Assembly: GCF_000943565.1 (NCBI RefSeq)
Contig: NZ_JTDW01000005.1
Location: 62,001 to 126,000, forward strand
Length of the DNA: 64,000 nucleotides
Source of the DNA: Neotamlana sedimentorum
Lineage (GTDB): Bacteria; Bacteroidota; Bacteroidia; Flavobacteriales; Flavobacteriaceae
Direction of reading: 5' to 3'
In this document: piece after piece, positions 1 through 8,669 of the stretch
Layout: each line of letters starts with the position of its first letter
Numbering within the stretch: position 1 is the first letter of the stretch
Position numbers and translations under genes: made by a program
Notes under the pieces: model-generated
What the model was told of the DNA's origin: nothing
Seen by the model: the letters and a program-made list of their open reading frames with translations, nothing else
Database searches by the model: none

Positions 1-29
1 GGATTTTTTTTATAATATAATATGTTTTA

Positions 30-734
30 TTATTCGTTTATCACCAATCTAAAACCTTCACCGTGTATATTTAAAATTTCAACTTTTTCGTCAAGCTTTA
101 AATATTTACGCAATTTCGCAATATAAACATCCATACTACGTGATGTAAAGTAATTATCGTCGCGCCAAATTTTAGTTAGTGCTAATTCTCGCGGCATTAA
201 ATCGTTTTCATGTAAAGCCAATAAACGTAATAATTCGTTTTCTTTAGGAGATAATTTTACTGGATCGCCTCCGTTAAATTTTAAGAAACGTAATTTTGAA
301 TTTAAATCGAATTTACCAATTTTAAACTCAAACTGCTTACTGTCTGAAATAGTTTCAGTGGCCTTACGCTGCATAATGGCTTTAATTTTCATTAAAAGAA
401 CTTCGCTATCAAAAGGTTTGTTTAAATAATCGTCGGCACCAACTTTATAACCTTTTAAAACATCTTCCTTCATGGTTTTAGCCGTTAAAAATATAATGGG
501 TACATCACTATTTTTTTCACGAATCTCTTTGGCTAAAGTAAACCCATCTTTATAAGGCATCATAACGTCTAGAATGCATAAATCGAAATCGTCTTTTTTA
601 AACTTTTCAAAACCTTCCATACCGTTTTTTGCATGTGTTACCTCATAATCATTCATCATTAAATAATCTTTAAGAACGGTGCCAAAATTAGGATCGTCCT
701 CAACTAGTAAAATTCTTTTCTTTTGCTCTTCCAT
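30..734 (-). CDS. OmpR/PhoB-type response regulator
   Basis: DNA-binding response regulator of 234 residues, the normal length for the OmpR family. The receiver domain (about 1-120) has the acidic pair D13-D14, the phospho-acceptor D56 in LDVMMP, T84 in FLTAK and K107 in NKPF. A winged-helix DNA-binding domain fills about 135-232. It is the last gene of a minus-strand run and starts 2 bp after the stop of the sensor kinase gene, so the two form a co-translated two-component pair. It resembles the RprY-like regulators of Bacteroidota; the signal and target genes cannot be read from the sequence. The start is ATG with no competing upstream ATG. Confidence 0.95.
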   Translation of the reverse strand: MEEQKKRILLVEDDPNFGTVLKDYLMMNDYEVTHAKNGMEGFEKFKKDDFDLCILDVMMPYKDGFTLAKEIREKNSDVPIIFLTAKTMKEDVLKGYKVGADDYLNKPFDSEVLLMKIKAIMQRKATETISDSKQFEFKIGKFDLNSKLRFLKFNGGDPVKLSPKENELLRLLALHENDLMPRELALTKIWRDDNYFTSRSMDVYIAKLRKYLKLDEKVEILNIHGEGFRLVINE

Positions 735-736
735 AT

Positions 737-2308
737 TTAAGATATTAGTGGAAGCTTAATTATAAATGTGCTTCCTTTGTCTTTTTCACTTTCTACTGAT
801 ATATGACCTTGGTGGTCTTCTACAATTCTTTTTACATAAGCCAAACCTAAACCGTGGCCCTTTACATTATGTATATTTCCTGTGTGTTCTCTGTAAAATT
901 TTTCAAACACGCGTTTGGCAACAGCTTTACTCATTCCACTGCCATGGTCTTTTATTTTTAAAACAATATTAGTTCCTACATTTTCTGTATAAACTTCTAT
1001 TTCTGGTGCATTTGGAGAATACTTTATAGCATTATCCAAAATATTAACTATAACATTAGTAAAGTGTGTGTCGTTAGCTAAAACAGATGATTTATCGGCA
1101 TTTAAAAAGGTTTTTATATACCCTTTTCTGTCTTCAATTATTAACTCTACATGCATTATTGCATCTTCTATTAAGTCGTGTAGCTTAACACGTTCCTTAC
1201 TAATATTTAATTCATTTTTTTCTAATTTAGATATTCTCAATACGTTTTCAACTTGTGCATGCATACGTTTGTTTTCATCCTTAATCATTTTTAAGTATCG
1301 CAGTACTTTGGTTTCATTATTAATAATTTTAGGATTTTTTATAGCATCTAACGCCAAATTTATAGTAGCTATAGGTGTTTTAAACTCATGCGTCATGTTG
1401 TTTATAAAATCACTTTTTATTTGTGAAATTTTACGTTGTTTAACTAACTGTAAAATGGCACTTGTATACGCTAGAATAATGATAAGCGTGAAAATTACAG
1501 AAAGCAATATCATACCTATTACACCTGACAAAATAAATTTATCGTCGTCTGGAAAGTTTACTAAAAGCCGATACGGTGTTTGCCTATTTTCGTCATAAAA
1601 AATTGGAACTTTAAAAGTTGAATTAGGCTTATTTTCAAAATTCTCACTACTTACTTTAGTTGCTAAATCGTTACTATAAATAGCTAATTCAAAATTAATA
1701 TCAATACCGTCTTTTTTAAGTTTTTCGGCTAACAATTTTCTTATTTCTGTTTCCGAAACTCTTTTATGAATTGGTGTTCGTTTTGAAATGGCTTTATAAC
1801 TTTTTTCAAAACTAATTCGCTGCGCCTCATTTATAGATCCATTGTTGCGAATAATTTCGGCAATTGGACTCTTTAAGTCTTTATCTGCAGGCCCAAAATC
1901 TGTATAAACTTCAGTTGTTGAATTACCAATTATATTTGTAATATCAAGACTATCTAAACCAATGTCAAAGAGCGATGAAGATAATTTATAATTCTCTTCA
2001 AGTACATTACTTTTATAAATAAGCGTTTCGTTGGTCGTATTATTTTTTCTATAAACCAATAATTGCGAAACATTTGTAGAGTCTAAAACCTTATCTTTAT
2101 CTAACTTTTGTACATTTTTAAAAGCAGTTTCTAACTCATTTTCTTCAATAATATTAGACACATAATTTAATGCTGTTATTACATTAAACTTAAAATGCTC
2201 CTTCTCATTTTTAACCGATTCATTAATGTAATATGCCTGAATAGATATAATACCTATTAGTGACAAACTCATTAATACTATGAGTAGGATAAAAATTCTT
2301 TTCCTCAT
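737..2308 (-). CDS. membrane sensor histidine kinase
   Basis: Two-component sensor kinase of 523 residues. One transmembrane helix lies near 6-28 and a second near 262-285, enclosing a periplasmic sensor region of roughly 230 residues with no recognised fold. The HisKA domain has the phospho-acceptor H307 in THEFKTP. The ATPase domain is complete: N box ILDNAIKYS, G1 DHGSGM, F box FEKFYR and G2 GHGLGLAY. It is therefore predicted to be an active kinase for the response regulator 2 bp downstream. The gene follows coaE by 69 bp on the same strand and may be read from the same transcript. Confidence 0.95.
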   Translation of the reverse strand: MRKRIFILLIVLMSLSLIGIISIQAYYINESVKNEKEHFKFNVITALNYVSNIIEENELETAFKNVQKLDKDKVLDSTNVSQLLVYRKNNTTNETLIYKSNVLEENYKLSSSLFDIGLDSLDITNIIGNSTTEVYTDFGPADKDLKSPIAEIIRNNGSINEAQRISFEKSYKAISKRTPIHKRVSETEIRKLLAEKLKKDGIDINFELAIYSNDLATKVSSENFENKPNSTFKVPIFYDENRQTPYRLLVNFPDDDKFILSGVIGMILLSVIFTLIIILAYTSAILQLVKQRKISQIKSDFINNMTHEFKTPIATINLALDAIKNPKIINNETKVLRYLKMIKDENKRMHAQVENVLRISKLEKNELNISKERVKLHDLIEDAIMHVELIIEDRKGYIKTFLNADKSSVLANDTHFTNVIVNILDNAIKYSPNAPEIEVYTENVGTNIVLKIKDHGSGMSKAVAKRVFEKFYREHTGNIHNVKGHGLGLAYVKRIVEDHQGHISVESEKDKGSTFIIKLPLIS

Positions 2309-2377
2309 TATTCAAATTTAACATTTTAACATTTAGAAATTTTATTTTTAACCTTACATTAACAAAATGCCAACTTG

Positions 2378-2959
2378 TTATCGTTTCAATAGATTTTTAT
2401 GAATTTCTGCTACTTGATTTTTAATACTTTCCAATGTAGTATTTTGGATTATAAAATCTGAACGCTCCATTTTTTTTTCATCGGTCCATTGATTTTTCAT
2501 AATGGCTTCTATTTTTTCGGGAGTGGTATTATCCCTTTCCAAAAGTCGCTCTATTCGGGCTTTTAGGTTCGCTGTTACCGTTATAATATAATCGCAGGAT
2601 TTATCTCCGCCATTTTCAAATAAAATAGCGACTTCCTTAATAACATAAGGCGATTTTTGTTTTAGCACCCATTTTTCAAAATGTCTTGCCACTCTTGGAT
2701 GTATGATTGCATTCATTTTATCCAAATAACTTTTATTATTAAATATAATGTTAGCTACGAATGAACGATTTAACTCACCCTCAATATAAGACTCATTACC
2801 AAATAATTGTATTAATTTTCTTTTAATTACTTTCGATTTCCGCATGAGTTTTTTAGCTTCGTCATCTGCAATATAAATGGGTATACCTAATTTTTTAAAT
2901 TCTTTTGCAACTGTGGTTTTTCCGCTTCCAATACCTCCTGTTAATCCTACTATTATCAT
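2378..2959 (-). CDS. coaE: dephospho-CoA kinase
   Basis: Catalyses the last step of coenzyme A synthesis, ATP-dependent phosphorylation of dephospho-CoA. The 193-residue protein has an N-terminal P-loop GLTGGIGSGKTT (about 6-17), the CoaE-typical YIADDEAKKL segment after it, and IIHPRV with the following conserved helix; the length is normal. Its ATG overlaps the stop of the upstream YbbR gene by 4 bp (ATGA type), which implies translational coupling. Confidence 0.96.
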   Translation of the reverse strand: MIIVGLTGGIGSGKTTVAKEFKKLGIPIYIADDEAKKLMRKSKVIKRKLIQLFGNESYIEGELNRSFVANIIFNNKSYLDKMNAIIHPRVARHFEKWVLKQKSPYVIKEVAILFENGGDKSCDYIITVTANLKARIERLLERDNTTPEKIEAIMKNQWTDEKKMERSDFIIQNTTLESIKNQVAEIHKNLLKR

Positions 2960-3915
2960 TTTATTTGTATAAATTCTACACGTTGCTGATTAATTTTAGC
3001 ATTTTTCACAATACTAGGTTGCTTTACTAATTCTGGAATTAAAAATAGTTGTTTAGTATTTAATTTCGAGTAATCGCAAACCACCTTAAAATCTTTAATT
3101 GTAACTTTACTGTAATTACTTAAACTTACACTGTACTGTACATTTACAGATTTGGGAAAATATTTTAAAGTAATATTTTTAGGTTTGTTAATTATGCTAA
3201 CAGGAATATCTAAGTTGCCTTCTGTAAACTTTTCTACATCTGCTTTTAATTTTACTGTTTTAGCAGAAAATTTTAAATCGGCAGTATTTTCTGGAAGTTT
3301 TAGTTTAACTTCTTCGTTTAAGTTAGATCGAATTTCTTTAAAACTTGAAGGTTGAGTTTCTAGTGCTTTAATTTTGGAAACTATTACATTAGGCCCAATA
3401 ATAATAACAGAATCTGGTTCTGCTTTAATAGAATTAGCGGTATTATATCCTGGAACAAAATTAATATTGGCTTTTACTAATACTGGCACTTTTTTAACTT
3501 GATTTACATCAAACTTAAAGGTTAACTTATTGGGTGATATATTTAATAATTCTACCTCGCTAGAAAATTGTGTATTATTTAAAAATGAAGCCGATTTATT
3601 CCATTCAAAAAATCCGTTTTCTTCGTAAATATCTTTACTAAAATCTATAGTTATTTTAGGTTGCGATGTTAAATATTTTAACCACTTAAAGCCATGAGTT
3701 GTAAGTGTTATATTTAGTTTAGCACTATCATTTAAAATTATATATTCGTCTGGTACGTTTTTTTTATTTATTTCAAATGCTAACGTATTTGTATATGTTT
3801 TAGATAGCTTACTGAAAATTAGAATTATAAACGCAAATAACAAAAACAAGAAAAACACATTAATTCTCTTATTTTTATGAGATTTTATAATTTCAGATTT
3901 AAGTTTTTTGATCAT
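2956..3915 (-). CDS. YbbR-like domain membrane-anchored protein
   Basis: A 319-residue protein with one N-terminal transmembrane helix (about 19-38) and the rest outside the membrane. The extracytoplasmic part has beta-rich repeats ending in phrases such as VKKVPVLVKANINF and DIPVSIINKP, typical of YbbR domains. In Firmicutes the YbbR protein CdaR regulates diadenylate cyclase; here no cyclase gene is adjacent, so that role is not established. Four-base overlaps join it to the glycosyltransferase upstream and coaE downstream, an arrangement common in Flavobacteriia. Confidence 0.82.
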   Translation of the reverse strand: MIKKLKSEIIKSHKNKRINVFFLFLLFAFIILIFSKLSKTYTNTLAFEINKKNVPDEYIILNDSAKLNITLTTHGFKWLKYLTSQPKITIDFSKDIYEENGFFEWNKSASFLNNTQFSSEVELLNISPNKLTFKFDVNQVKKVPVLVKANINFVPGYNTANSIKAEPDSVIIIGPNVIVSKIKALETQPSSFKEIRSNLNEEVKLKLPENTADLKFSAKTVKLKADVEKFTEGNLDIPVSIINKPKNITLKYFPKSVNVQYSVSLSNYSKVTIKDFKVVCDYSKLNTKQLFLIPELVKQPSIVKNAKINQQRVEFIQIK

Positions 3916-4919
3916 TTGTTTTTAAAGAATAAATACGGAAAATACGCTTCTGGTTCTTTATTTAAAATACTAACTGCAATTGTGGATTTTAAAAACCCGT
4001 AACCATAACCTATAAATTGAATGGTTATAGCCAACAATGCCAACAATGCTACATTTAATTTTTTTGTTGAAACTAAAGCTACAAAAAAGCCCATTAAATA
4101 GTAAAAAATATAGCAAAAAAGCGCCCAATTAACTCCCAGAAAAGCTAATATTACAGAAGTACAAAACCCTAAACTAAAAAGTGTTGGAAACCAATATGTT
4201 ATTTTTTTTGTTGATGGGTGCCATTTATTTAAAATTGGGCGAACTAAACCAAATTTTTTAACTTGAGTATAAAATTTTTCCCAAGAAATTCGGCGTTTAT
4301 GAAATACATAAGCTTCTGGAATTAGCTTAGTTTTAAAACCGAGTTTCCATAACCTAATGGTTAAATCGGGATCTTCACCTGGGTGAATATTACCAAACCC
4401 TTTTGAGGCTAAAAAGGCTTTTTTAGATAACCCCATGTTGAAGCTTCTTGGTTGAAATTTATCGACACTGTTTTTATTTCCTCTAATTCCACCAGTTGTT
4501 ATAAACGATGTCATTGAAAAATTAATGGCTTTCTGCAAACTTGAAAACGATTGATGTGCTGCATCTGGCCCACCAAAACAATCGACGTAATTGTTATTTA
4601 AACTTTGTTTTACTTGGTTTAAATAATTACTTGGCAAAACACAATCGGAATCTAAAATAATAAAGTAATTACCTTTTGCTTTTTCCATACCGAAATTTCT
4701 GGAATCGCCTGGGCCTGAGTTTTCTTTAAAATAATAGGCTATATTTAAATAATTTTTAAAACTATTTACAACTTGTTTTGAGGTTATTGTTGAGCCATCT
4801 TCTACTATTACAATTTCGAACTCCTTGTTGCCTTGTAAACCTTTAAAACTCTCTAATAGTTCTTGGGTTTCGTTAGGGCGGTTATAAACCGGAATTATAA
4901 AAGAAAACTGTAATTTCAT
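3912..4919 (-). CDS. family 2 glycosyltransferase with C-terminal membrane helices
   Basis: GT-A type glycosyltransferase of 335 residues. The start of the fold (FIIPVYNRPNE), the nucleotide-binding acidic residues (IVIVEDGS) and the metal-binding motif LDSDCVLP are visible in the first 120 residues. An acceptor-side EDPDLTIRLW motif follows near 180, and two or three hydrophobic helices anchor the C-terminus. The sugar and acceptor are unknown. I place the start at the ATG at 4919; an in-frame GTG three codons upstream is possible but less likely. It is the first gene of the run to coaE and lies 28 bp from a structured repeat at 4947. Confidence 0.88.
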   Translation of the reverse strand: MKLQFSFIIPVYNRPNETQELLESFKGLQGNKEFEIVIVEDGSTITSKQVVNSFKNYLNIAYYFKENSGPGDSRNFGMEKAKGNYFIILDSDCVLPSNYLNQVKQSLNNNYVDCFGGPDAAHQSFSSLQKAINFSMTSFITTGGIRGNKNSVDKFQPRSFNMGLSKKAFLASKGFGNIHPGEDPDLTIRLWKLGFKTKLIPEAYVFHKRRISWEKFYTQVKKFGLVRPILNKWHPSTKKITYWFPTLFSLGFCTSVILAFLGVNWALFCYIFYYLMGFFVALVSTKKLNVALLALLAITIQFIGYGYGFLKSTIAVSILNKEPEAYFPYLFFKNK

Positions 4920-4946
4920 GTTTTGCACTTTACTTAACTGGTTGTT

Positions 4947-5036
4947 GCATTAGGGATTGAGCGGTTTGTTTGAGTTCGCCGACGCAGGAGGCAGCGAGTA
5001 GCGAAAGCCCAACCCCGTAATAAAACGGGGTAATGC
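4947..5036 (+). ncRNA. structured intergenic RNA element, copy A
   Basis: An element that shares two sequence blocks with a second copy at 56033-56106: a 5' block TTAGGGATTGA followed by GCGG, and a 3' block beginning AGCG and ending AAAGCCC. The ends pair as GCATT (4947-4951) with AATGC (5032-5036). A GC-rich inner hairpin CCCCG/CGGGG lies at 5013-5030. It is read here on the plus strand, opposite to both neighbours. It resembles structured repeats that are frequent between genes in Flavobacteriia; whether it belongs to a named Rfam family was not checked. Confidence 0.55.
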
Positions 5037-5068
5037 CCTAATTATTTTTATATAACAAATGTAACAAA

Positions 5069-5095
5069 AAAAGCCACCTTAAATAGGTGGCTTTT
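5069..5095 (-). terminator. rho-independent terminator of fabI
   Basis: Perfect inverted repeat AAAAGCCACC / GGTGGCTTTT around a 7-base loop. On the minus strand it is followed by seven T residues, and fabI ends 21 bp upstream. The plus-strand tail is only four T residues, so it may work weakly both ways. Confidence 0.85.
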
Positions 5096-5115
5096 ATGTG
5101 TTTATTACTGAGATT

Positions 5116-5937
5116 TTATTGCTCTTCTCCGGTAAATGTACTCATTACAGCATCGCTTACACCCATGTTGCTAAATCCGCCATCGTTGTAAAGATTTTGT
5201 AGGGTTACGCGTTTTGTTAAATCGCTAAACATGGCTACAGTGTAGTTTGCACAATCCATTGCTGTTGCGTTACCAAGTGGCGACATTTTATCGGCGTATG
5301 CTATAAAACCATCGAAACCTTTTACTCCACTTCCTGCTGTTGTTGGGGTTGGCGATTGCGAAATAGTATTTACGCGTACGTTTTTATCGCGACCAAAAAA
5401 GTAACCAAAACTACGAGCTACACTTTCTAAATAAGCTTTATTATCGGCCATATCGTTATAATCTGGAAATACACGTTGTGCGGCCATGTAGGTTAAAGCT
5501 ACAATACTTCCCCACTCGTTCATAGCGTCACTTTTGTAAAGTGTTTGCATTAATTTGTGGAAAGACATAGCAGAAACGTCGGTTCCTTTTTGTGTCCAAT
5601 CATAGTTTTGATCGGTATAGTGCTTGCCTTTACGCACATTTATAGACATACCTATTGAGTGTAGTACGAAATCTATTTTTCCGCCTAAAATCTCCATAGA
5701 TTTATCGATTAAGTTTTGTAAATCTTCAACATTTGTCGCATCGGCAGGAATAATTTGAGATCCTGTTTTTTCGGCCAATTCGTTAATTTGCCCCATGCGC
5801 ATTGCAACTGGTGCATTGGTTAATACAAATTCTCCGCCTTCTTCGTGCACGCGCTCGGCCGTTTTCCATGCGATAGAATTAGAATCTAAGGCTCCAAAAA
5901 TGATTCCTTTTTTTCCTTTTAGTAAATTAAATGACAT
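5116..5937 (-). CDS. fabI: enoyl-[acyl-carrier-protein] reductase (NADH)
   Basis: Reduces the enoyl-ACP double bond in the last step of each type II fatty-acid elongation cycle and is the target of triclosan-type inhibitors. The 273-residue short-chain dehydrogenase has the FabI-type cofactor region GIIFGALDSNSIAW, the SIGMS motif near 93-97, and the catalytic Tyr and Lys in a YNDMADNKAYLE context of the atypical FabI pattern. It has its own promoter (5981-5988) and terminator (5069-5095), so it is probably monocistronic. Confidence 0.97.
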   Translation of the reverse strand: MSFNLLKGKKGIIFGALDSNSIAWKTAERVHEEGGEFVLTNAPVAMRMGQINELAEKTGSQIIPADATNVEDLQNLIDKSMEILGGKIDFVLHSIGMSINVRKGKHYTDQNYDWTQKGTDVSAMSFHKLMQTLYKSDAMNEWGSIVALTYMAAQRVFPDYNDMADNKAYLESVARSFGYFFGRDKNVRVNTISQSPTPTTAGSGVKGFDGFIAYADKMSPLGNATAMDCANYTVAMFSDLTKRVTLQNLYNDGGFSNMGVSDAVMSTFTGEEQ

Positions 5938-5980
5938 ATTTATTTTTGTTAAAAATCGTTCGTTGTAATTTTTAGTTGGG

Positions 5981-5988
5981 CAAAGGTA
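5981..5988 (-). promoter_or_regulatory. -7 promoter element of fabI
   Basis: Minus-strand TACCTTTG matches the Bacteroidota -7 consensus TAnnTTTG exactly. It implies a leader of about 35-40 nt before the fabI ATG. Confidence 0.65.
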
Positions 5989-6020
5989 ACAAACTTTTTG
6001 CTTAGGCCTTTTAACTTTTA

Positions 6021-7673
6021 CTAATTTAGTAAATCTTTAGCATGTGCAATAGCCGAAGTAGACATTTCTGTACCACCTAACATTTGTGCAATTTCCACAA
6101 TACGTTCGTCGTGGTTTAGTTTCACTAAATTGGTTTGTGTTACCTCGTTAACATCTTCTTTATACACTTTAAAATGTGAATGCCCTTTGGCTGCCACCTG
6201 TGGTAAATGGGTTATGGAAAATACTTGCATGGTTTTACTCATTTGCAACATTATATCGCCCATTTTATTTGATATTTCTCCAGAAACTCCTGTATCGATC
6301 TCGTCGAACATTATGGTTGGCAACTGTATATAATTGGCTAAAACAGACTTAATTGCTAACATTATACGCGATAATTCACCTCCAGAAGCTGCTTTTTTAA
6401 GCTCGTTAAAGTTTCCGCCTTTGTTTGCTGAAAATAAAAAGGACAATTCGTCTTTTCCGTTTGCGAAAAATGTACTCGATAAACTTAAATCTATTTTAAA
6501 CTGAGCATTAGGCATTCCTAAACTACTTAAAATAGTTTCTAGTTGTGTTTTTAGTTCTGGTATTACGGCCTTACGTTGCTTAGTAATTTGTAAGGCAATG
6601 GTATTAAGTTGTTTTTCTTTTGAATTTATTTCAGATTGTTTGACTTTAATACTATCGTCTAAATTTTCGGTAACCGCAACTTTCTCTTGAAGCTGATTTT
6701 TAATTTCAATTAATTCTGAAACTTCACTAACCACATGTTTTTGCATTAAATTATGAAGCATTTTTAGTCGCGCATCAACAACTTCCAGTCGGTTTGGATC
6801 GGCATCAATTGCTTCTTGCAAATTTGTGATTTCGCTAAAAATATCGTCTAACTCAATAAAACTACTTTCGGCACGATTGTAAACCTCTTGATATTTTACC
6901 GAATAACTCGATAGTTTATGCAACGCATTTTTTAAAGCAGTTAAAGCAGTTAACGCTCCCACTTGCTCATCTCCCAACAACTGCTCTGCTTCACTTAATT
7001 TTTCTTGAATATTTTCAATATTGTTAAGTGTTTCATATTCTTCTTCAAGAGCTGATAATTCGTCGATAACCAAATTAGCTTCAACTAATTCGCTTAATAA
7101 AAAACTGTTATAGTCGTGTTCTTTTATGGCTTCTGCTTGAAAATTTAATAATTCTTTATATTCTTTTTCTAGCTTTTTAAGAGCTCTTAATTCCTGTTTG
7201 TATTGCTTTAAAACATCGTCGTTTTTTGCCAAAGCATCAATAACTTGAAACTGATAATCGTTATTAGTTAATTGCATGGTTTGATGCTGCGAATGGATAT
7301 CGATTAGGCGTTCACCAAGTAATTGTAAACTGCTTAAATTTACAGGCGAATCGTTTACAAATGCTCTAGATTTCCCAGAAGGCAAAATTTCTCGTCGTAT
7401 AATGGTTTGCCCTTCGTAATCGAAGTCTTCAGCTTTAAAAAGTGCTTCAAGCTTATACTTTTCAATATTAAAAACGGCTTCGATAATACATTTTTTAGTA
7501 TCATCTTTTAAACTACTTAAATCCGCACGTTTACCTAAAATAAGCGATAAACCACCAAGTAAAATAGATTTACCTGCGCCAGTTTCTCCCGTTATTATTG
7601 AAAATCCATCATTAAAATCGACTTTTAAATGATCGATTAACGCGTAATTTTTTATTGAAAGTGAGGTTAGCAT
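6021..7673 (-). CDS. recN: DNA repair protein RecN
   Basis: SMC-like ATPase acting in recombinational double-strand break repair. The 550-residue protein has Walker A GETGAGKS at about 31-38, a long central coiled coil (about 150-370), the ABC signature SGGELSR near 430 and Walker B IMFDEIDTGVSG near 455. The length is normal. It is the distal member of the minus-strand block bamD-rpoZ-coaBC-DUF4835-recN, a stable arrangement in Flavobacteriia; a 108 bp gap separates it from DUF4835 and holds no clear terminator in the sense direction. Confidence 0.97.
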   Translation of the reverse strand: MLTSLSIKNYALIDHLKVDFNDGFSIITGETGAGKSILLGGLSLILGKRADLSSLKDDTKKCIIEAVFNIEKYKLEALFKAEDFDYEGQTIIRREILPSGKSRAFVNDSPVNLSSLQLLGERLIDIHSQHQTMQLTNNDYQFQVIDALAKNDDVLKQYKQELRALKKLEKEYKELLNFQAEAIKEHDYNSFLLSELVEANLVIDELSALEEEYETLNNIENIQEKLSEAEQLLGDEQVGALTALTALKNALHKLSSYSVKYQEVYNRAESSFIELDDIFSEITNLQEAIDADPNRLEVVDARLKMLHNLMQKHVVSEVSELIEIKNQLQEKVAVTENLDDSIKVKQSEINSKEKQLNTIALQITKQRKAVIPELKTQLETILSSLGMPNAQFKIDLSLSSTFFANGKDELSFLFSANKGGNFNELKKAASGGELSRIMLAIKSVLANYIQLPTIMFDEIDTGVSGEISNKMGDIMLQMSKTMQVFSITHLPQVAAKGHSHFKVYKEDVNEVTQTNLVKLNHDERIVEIAQMLGGTEMSTSAIAHAKDLLN

Positions 7674-7781
7674 GTTTTAGTTTATAGTTTTAAATCGAAG
7701 TGTTTAATTTTTATGTCTAGTTACGGAATAGTCTCCGTTTTCAATTCTTACTAAAAAAATCACGACTAATTTAGGCTGACT

Positions 7782-8669
7782 TTAAAATTTTATATTTTGC
7801 CATTTACTACTATGAAGCGGTGCAATTTTAGGCAAAGTTTCTTTTAACTTAACAATATTTACACTTGGTCCGTTTGAAAAAATTTGCTCTATTTCGTCTG
7901 CTTTAGCATCAAAAAACGTACGTAATAAAAAAGAGTTTGGTCTGCGACTATTCATGGCATTAAACTTTAAAATAGACGTAGCAATAGCTTCTTTTCCTTC
8001 TTTTACGTTTTCGCTCATAACATCTAAACCATCACGATGATACGTGTACATTATGTTACGATATTCTTTATAAGTTGGCGATAAAATATTATCGATTAAA
8101 ATAAATCGGCTTTGTAAACCATCTTCCACTTTCCAACCACTAAAATTACTTTGTTGCGAAAAGTTAACAATGGTTTGGGCTTGTTTATAATAAGGGCTTC
8201 CGCCGTTTTCAGCAAAAGTATCTGCATCTAAAGCCAAAATAATATAAACGTGATAAGCAATTATAGAAATTAAGTTCGATTGAAACTGCGTATTACTAAA
8301 GTTTAAATTTTGAAATTCTAAATACCTAAAAGTTAAGTCTTTGTCGTTAAAACTATAAATTGGCGTGGTAAAACTAGACCCATAAACAGGTCGTGAAGCT
8401 TGTACTTGTAAAGCTCCTTGAAAGGTTTCGCCGCTATAATTACTAATGTTTAACACCATAGAACAGTTAATTCGTTCTTGTGGTTTAAAGGCTTTATTAG
8501 TCCATTTAGTATTATTAACAAACTCGTTAAGTTGTTTTTCAAGTGTTTTAAAAATAGGGAAGTTTTCGTTACCCGTTTGTTGTGCATTAACAACCAATTT
8601 ACAGTTTAGCTCTTGCGAAAAACCAGCAAAACTTAATAAAAATGCAAATAAAATTAATAGGTTACGCAT
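7782..8669 (-). CDS. DUF4835 family secreted protein
   Basis: A 295-residue protein with a signal peptide (residues 1-18, ending SFAGFSQ) and the layout of DUF4835, a Bacteroidota-specific family of unknown function found next to coaBC. The mature part begins ELNCKLVVNAQQTGN and is probably periplasmic or outer-membrane associated. Its start overlaps the coaBC stop by 8 bp, which suggests coupled translation. No catalytic motif is apparent. Confidence 0.88.
   Translation of the reverse strand: MRNLLILFAFLLSFAGFSQELNCKLVVNAQQTGNENFPIFKTLEKQLNEFVNNTKWTNKAFKPQERINCSMVLNISNYSGETFQGALQVQASRPVYGSSFTTPIYSFNDKDLTFRYLEFQNLNFSNTQFQSNLISIIAYHVYIILALDADTFAENGGSPYYKQAQTIVNFSQQSNFSGWKVEDGLQSRFILIDNILSPTYKEYRNIMYTYHRDGLDVMSENVKEGKEAIATSILKFNAMNSRRPNSFLLRTFFDAKADEIEQIFSNGPSVNIVKLKETLPKIAPLHSSKWQNIKF

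Noticed and set aside
1068-1598. Plus-strand frame of 176 codons
   Set aside because: Antisense shadow of the histidine kinase gene; composition (many S, I, L, F) is typical of a reverse-strand reading of AT-rich coding DNA.
7723-7738. Small hairpin ACGGA/TCCGT between recN and DUF4835
   Set aside because: T run only on the plus strand, while both genes are on the minus strand; it is too short to call a terminator for them.
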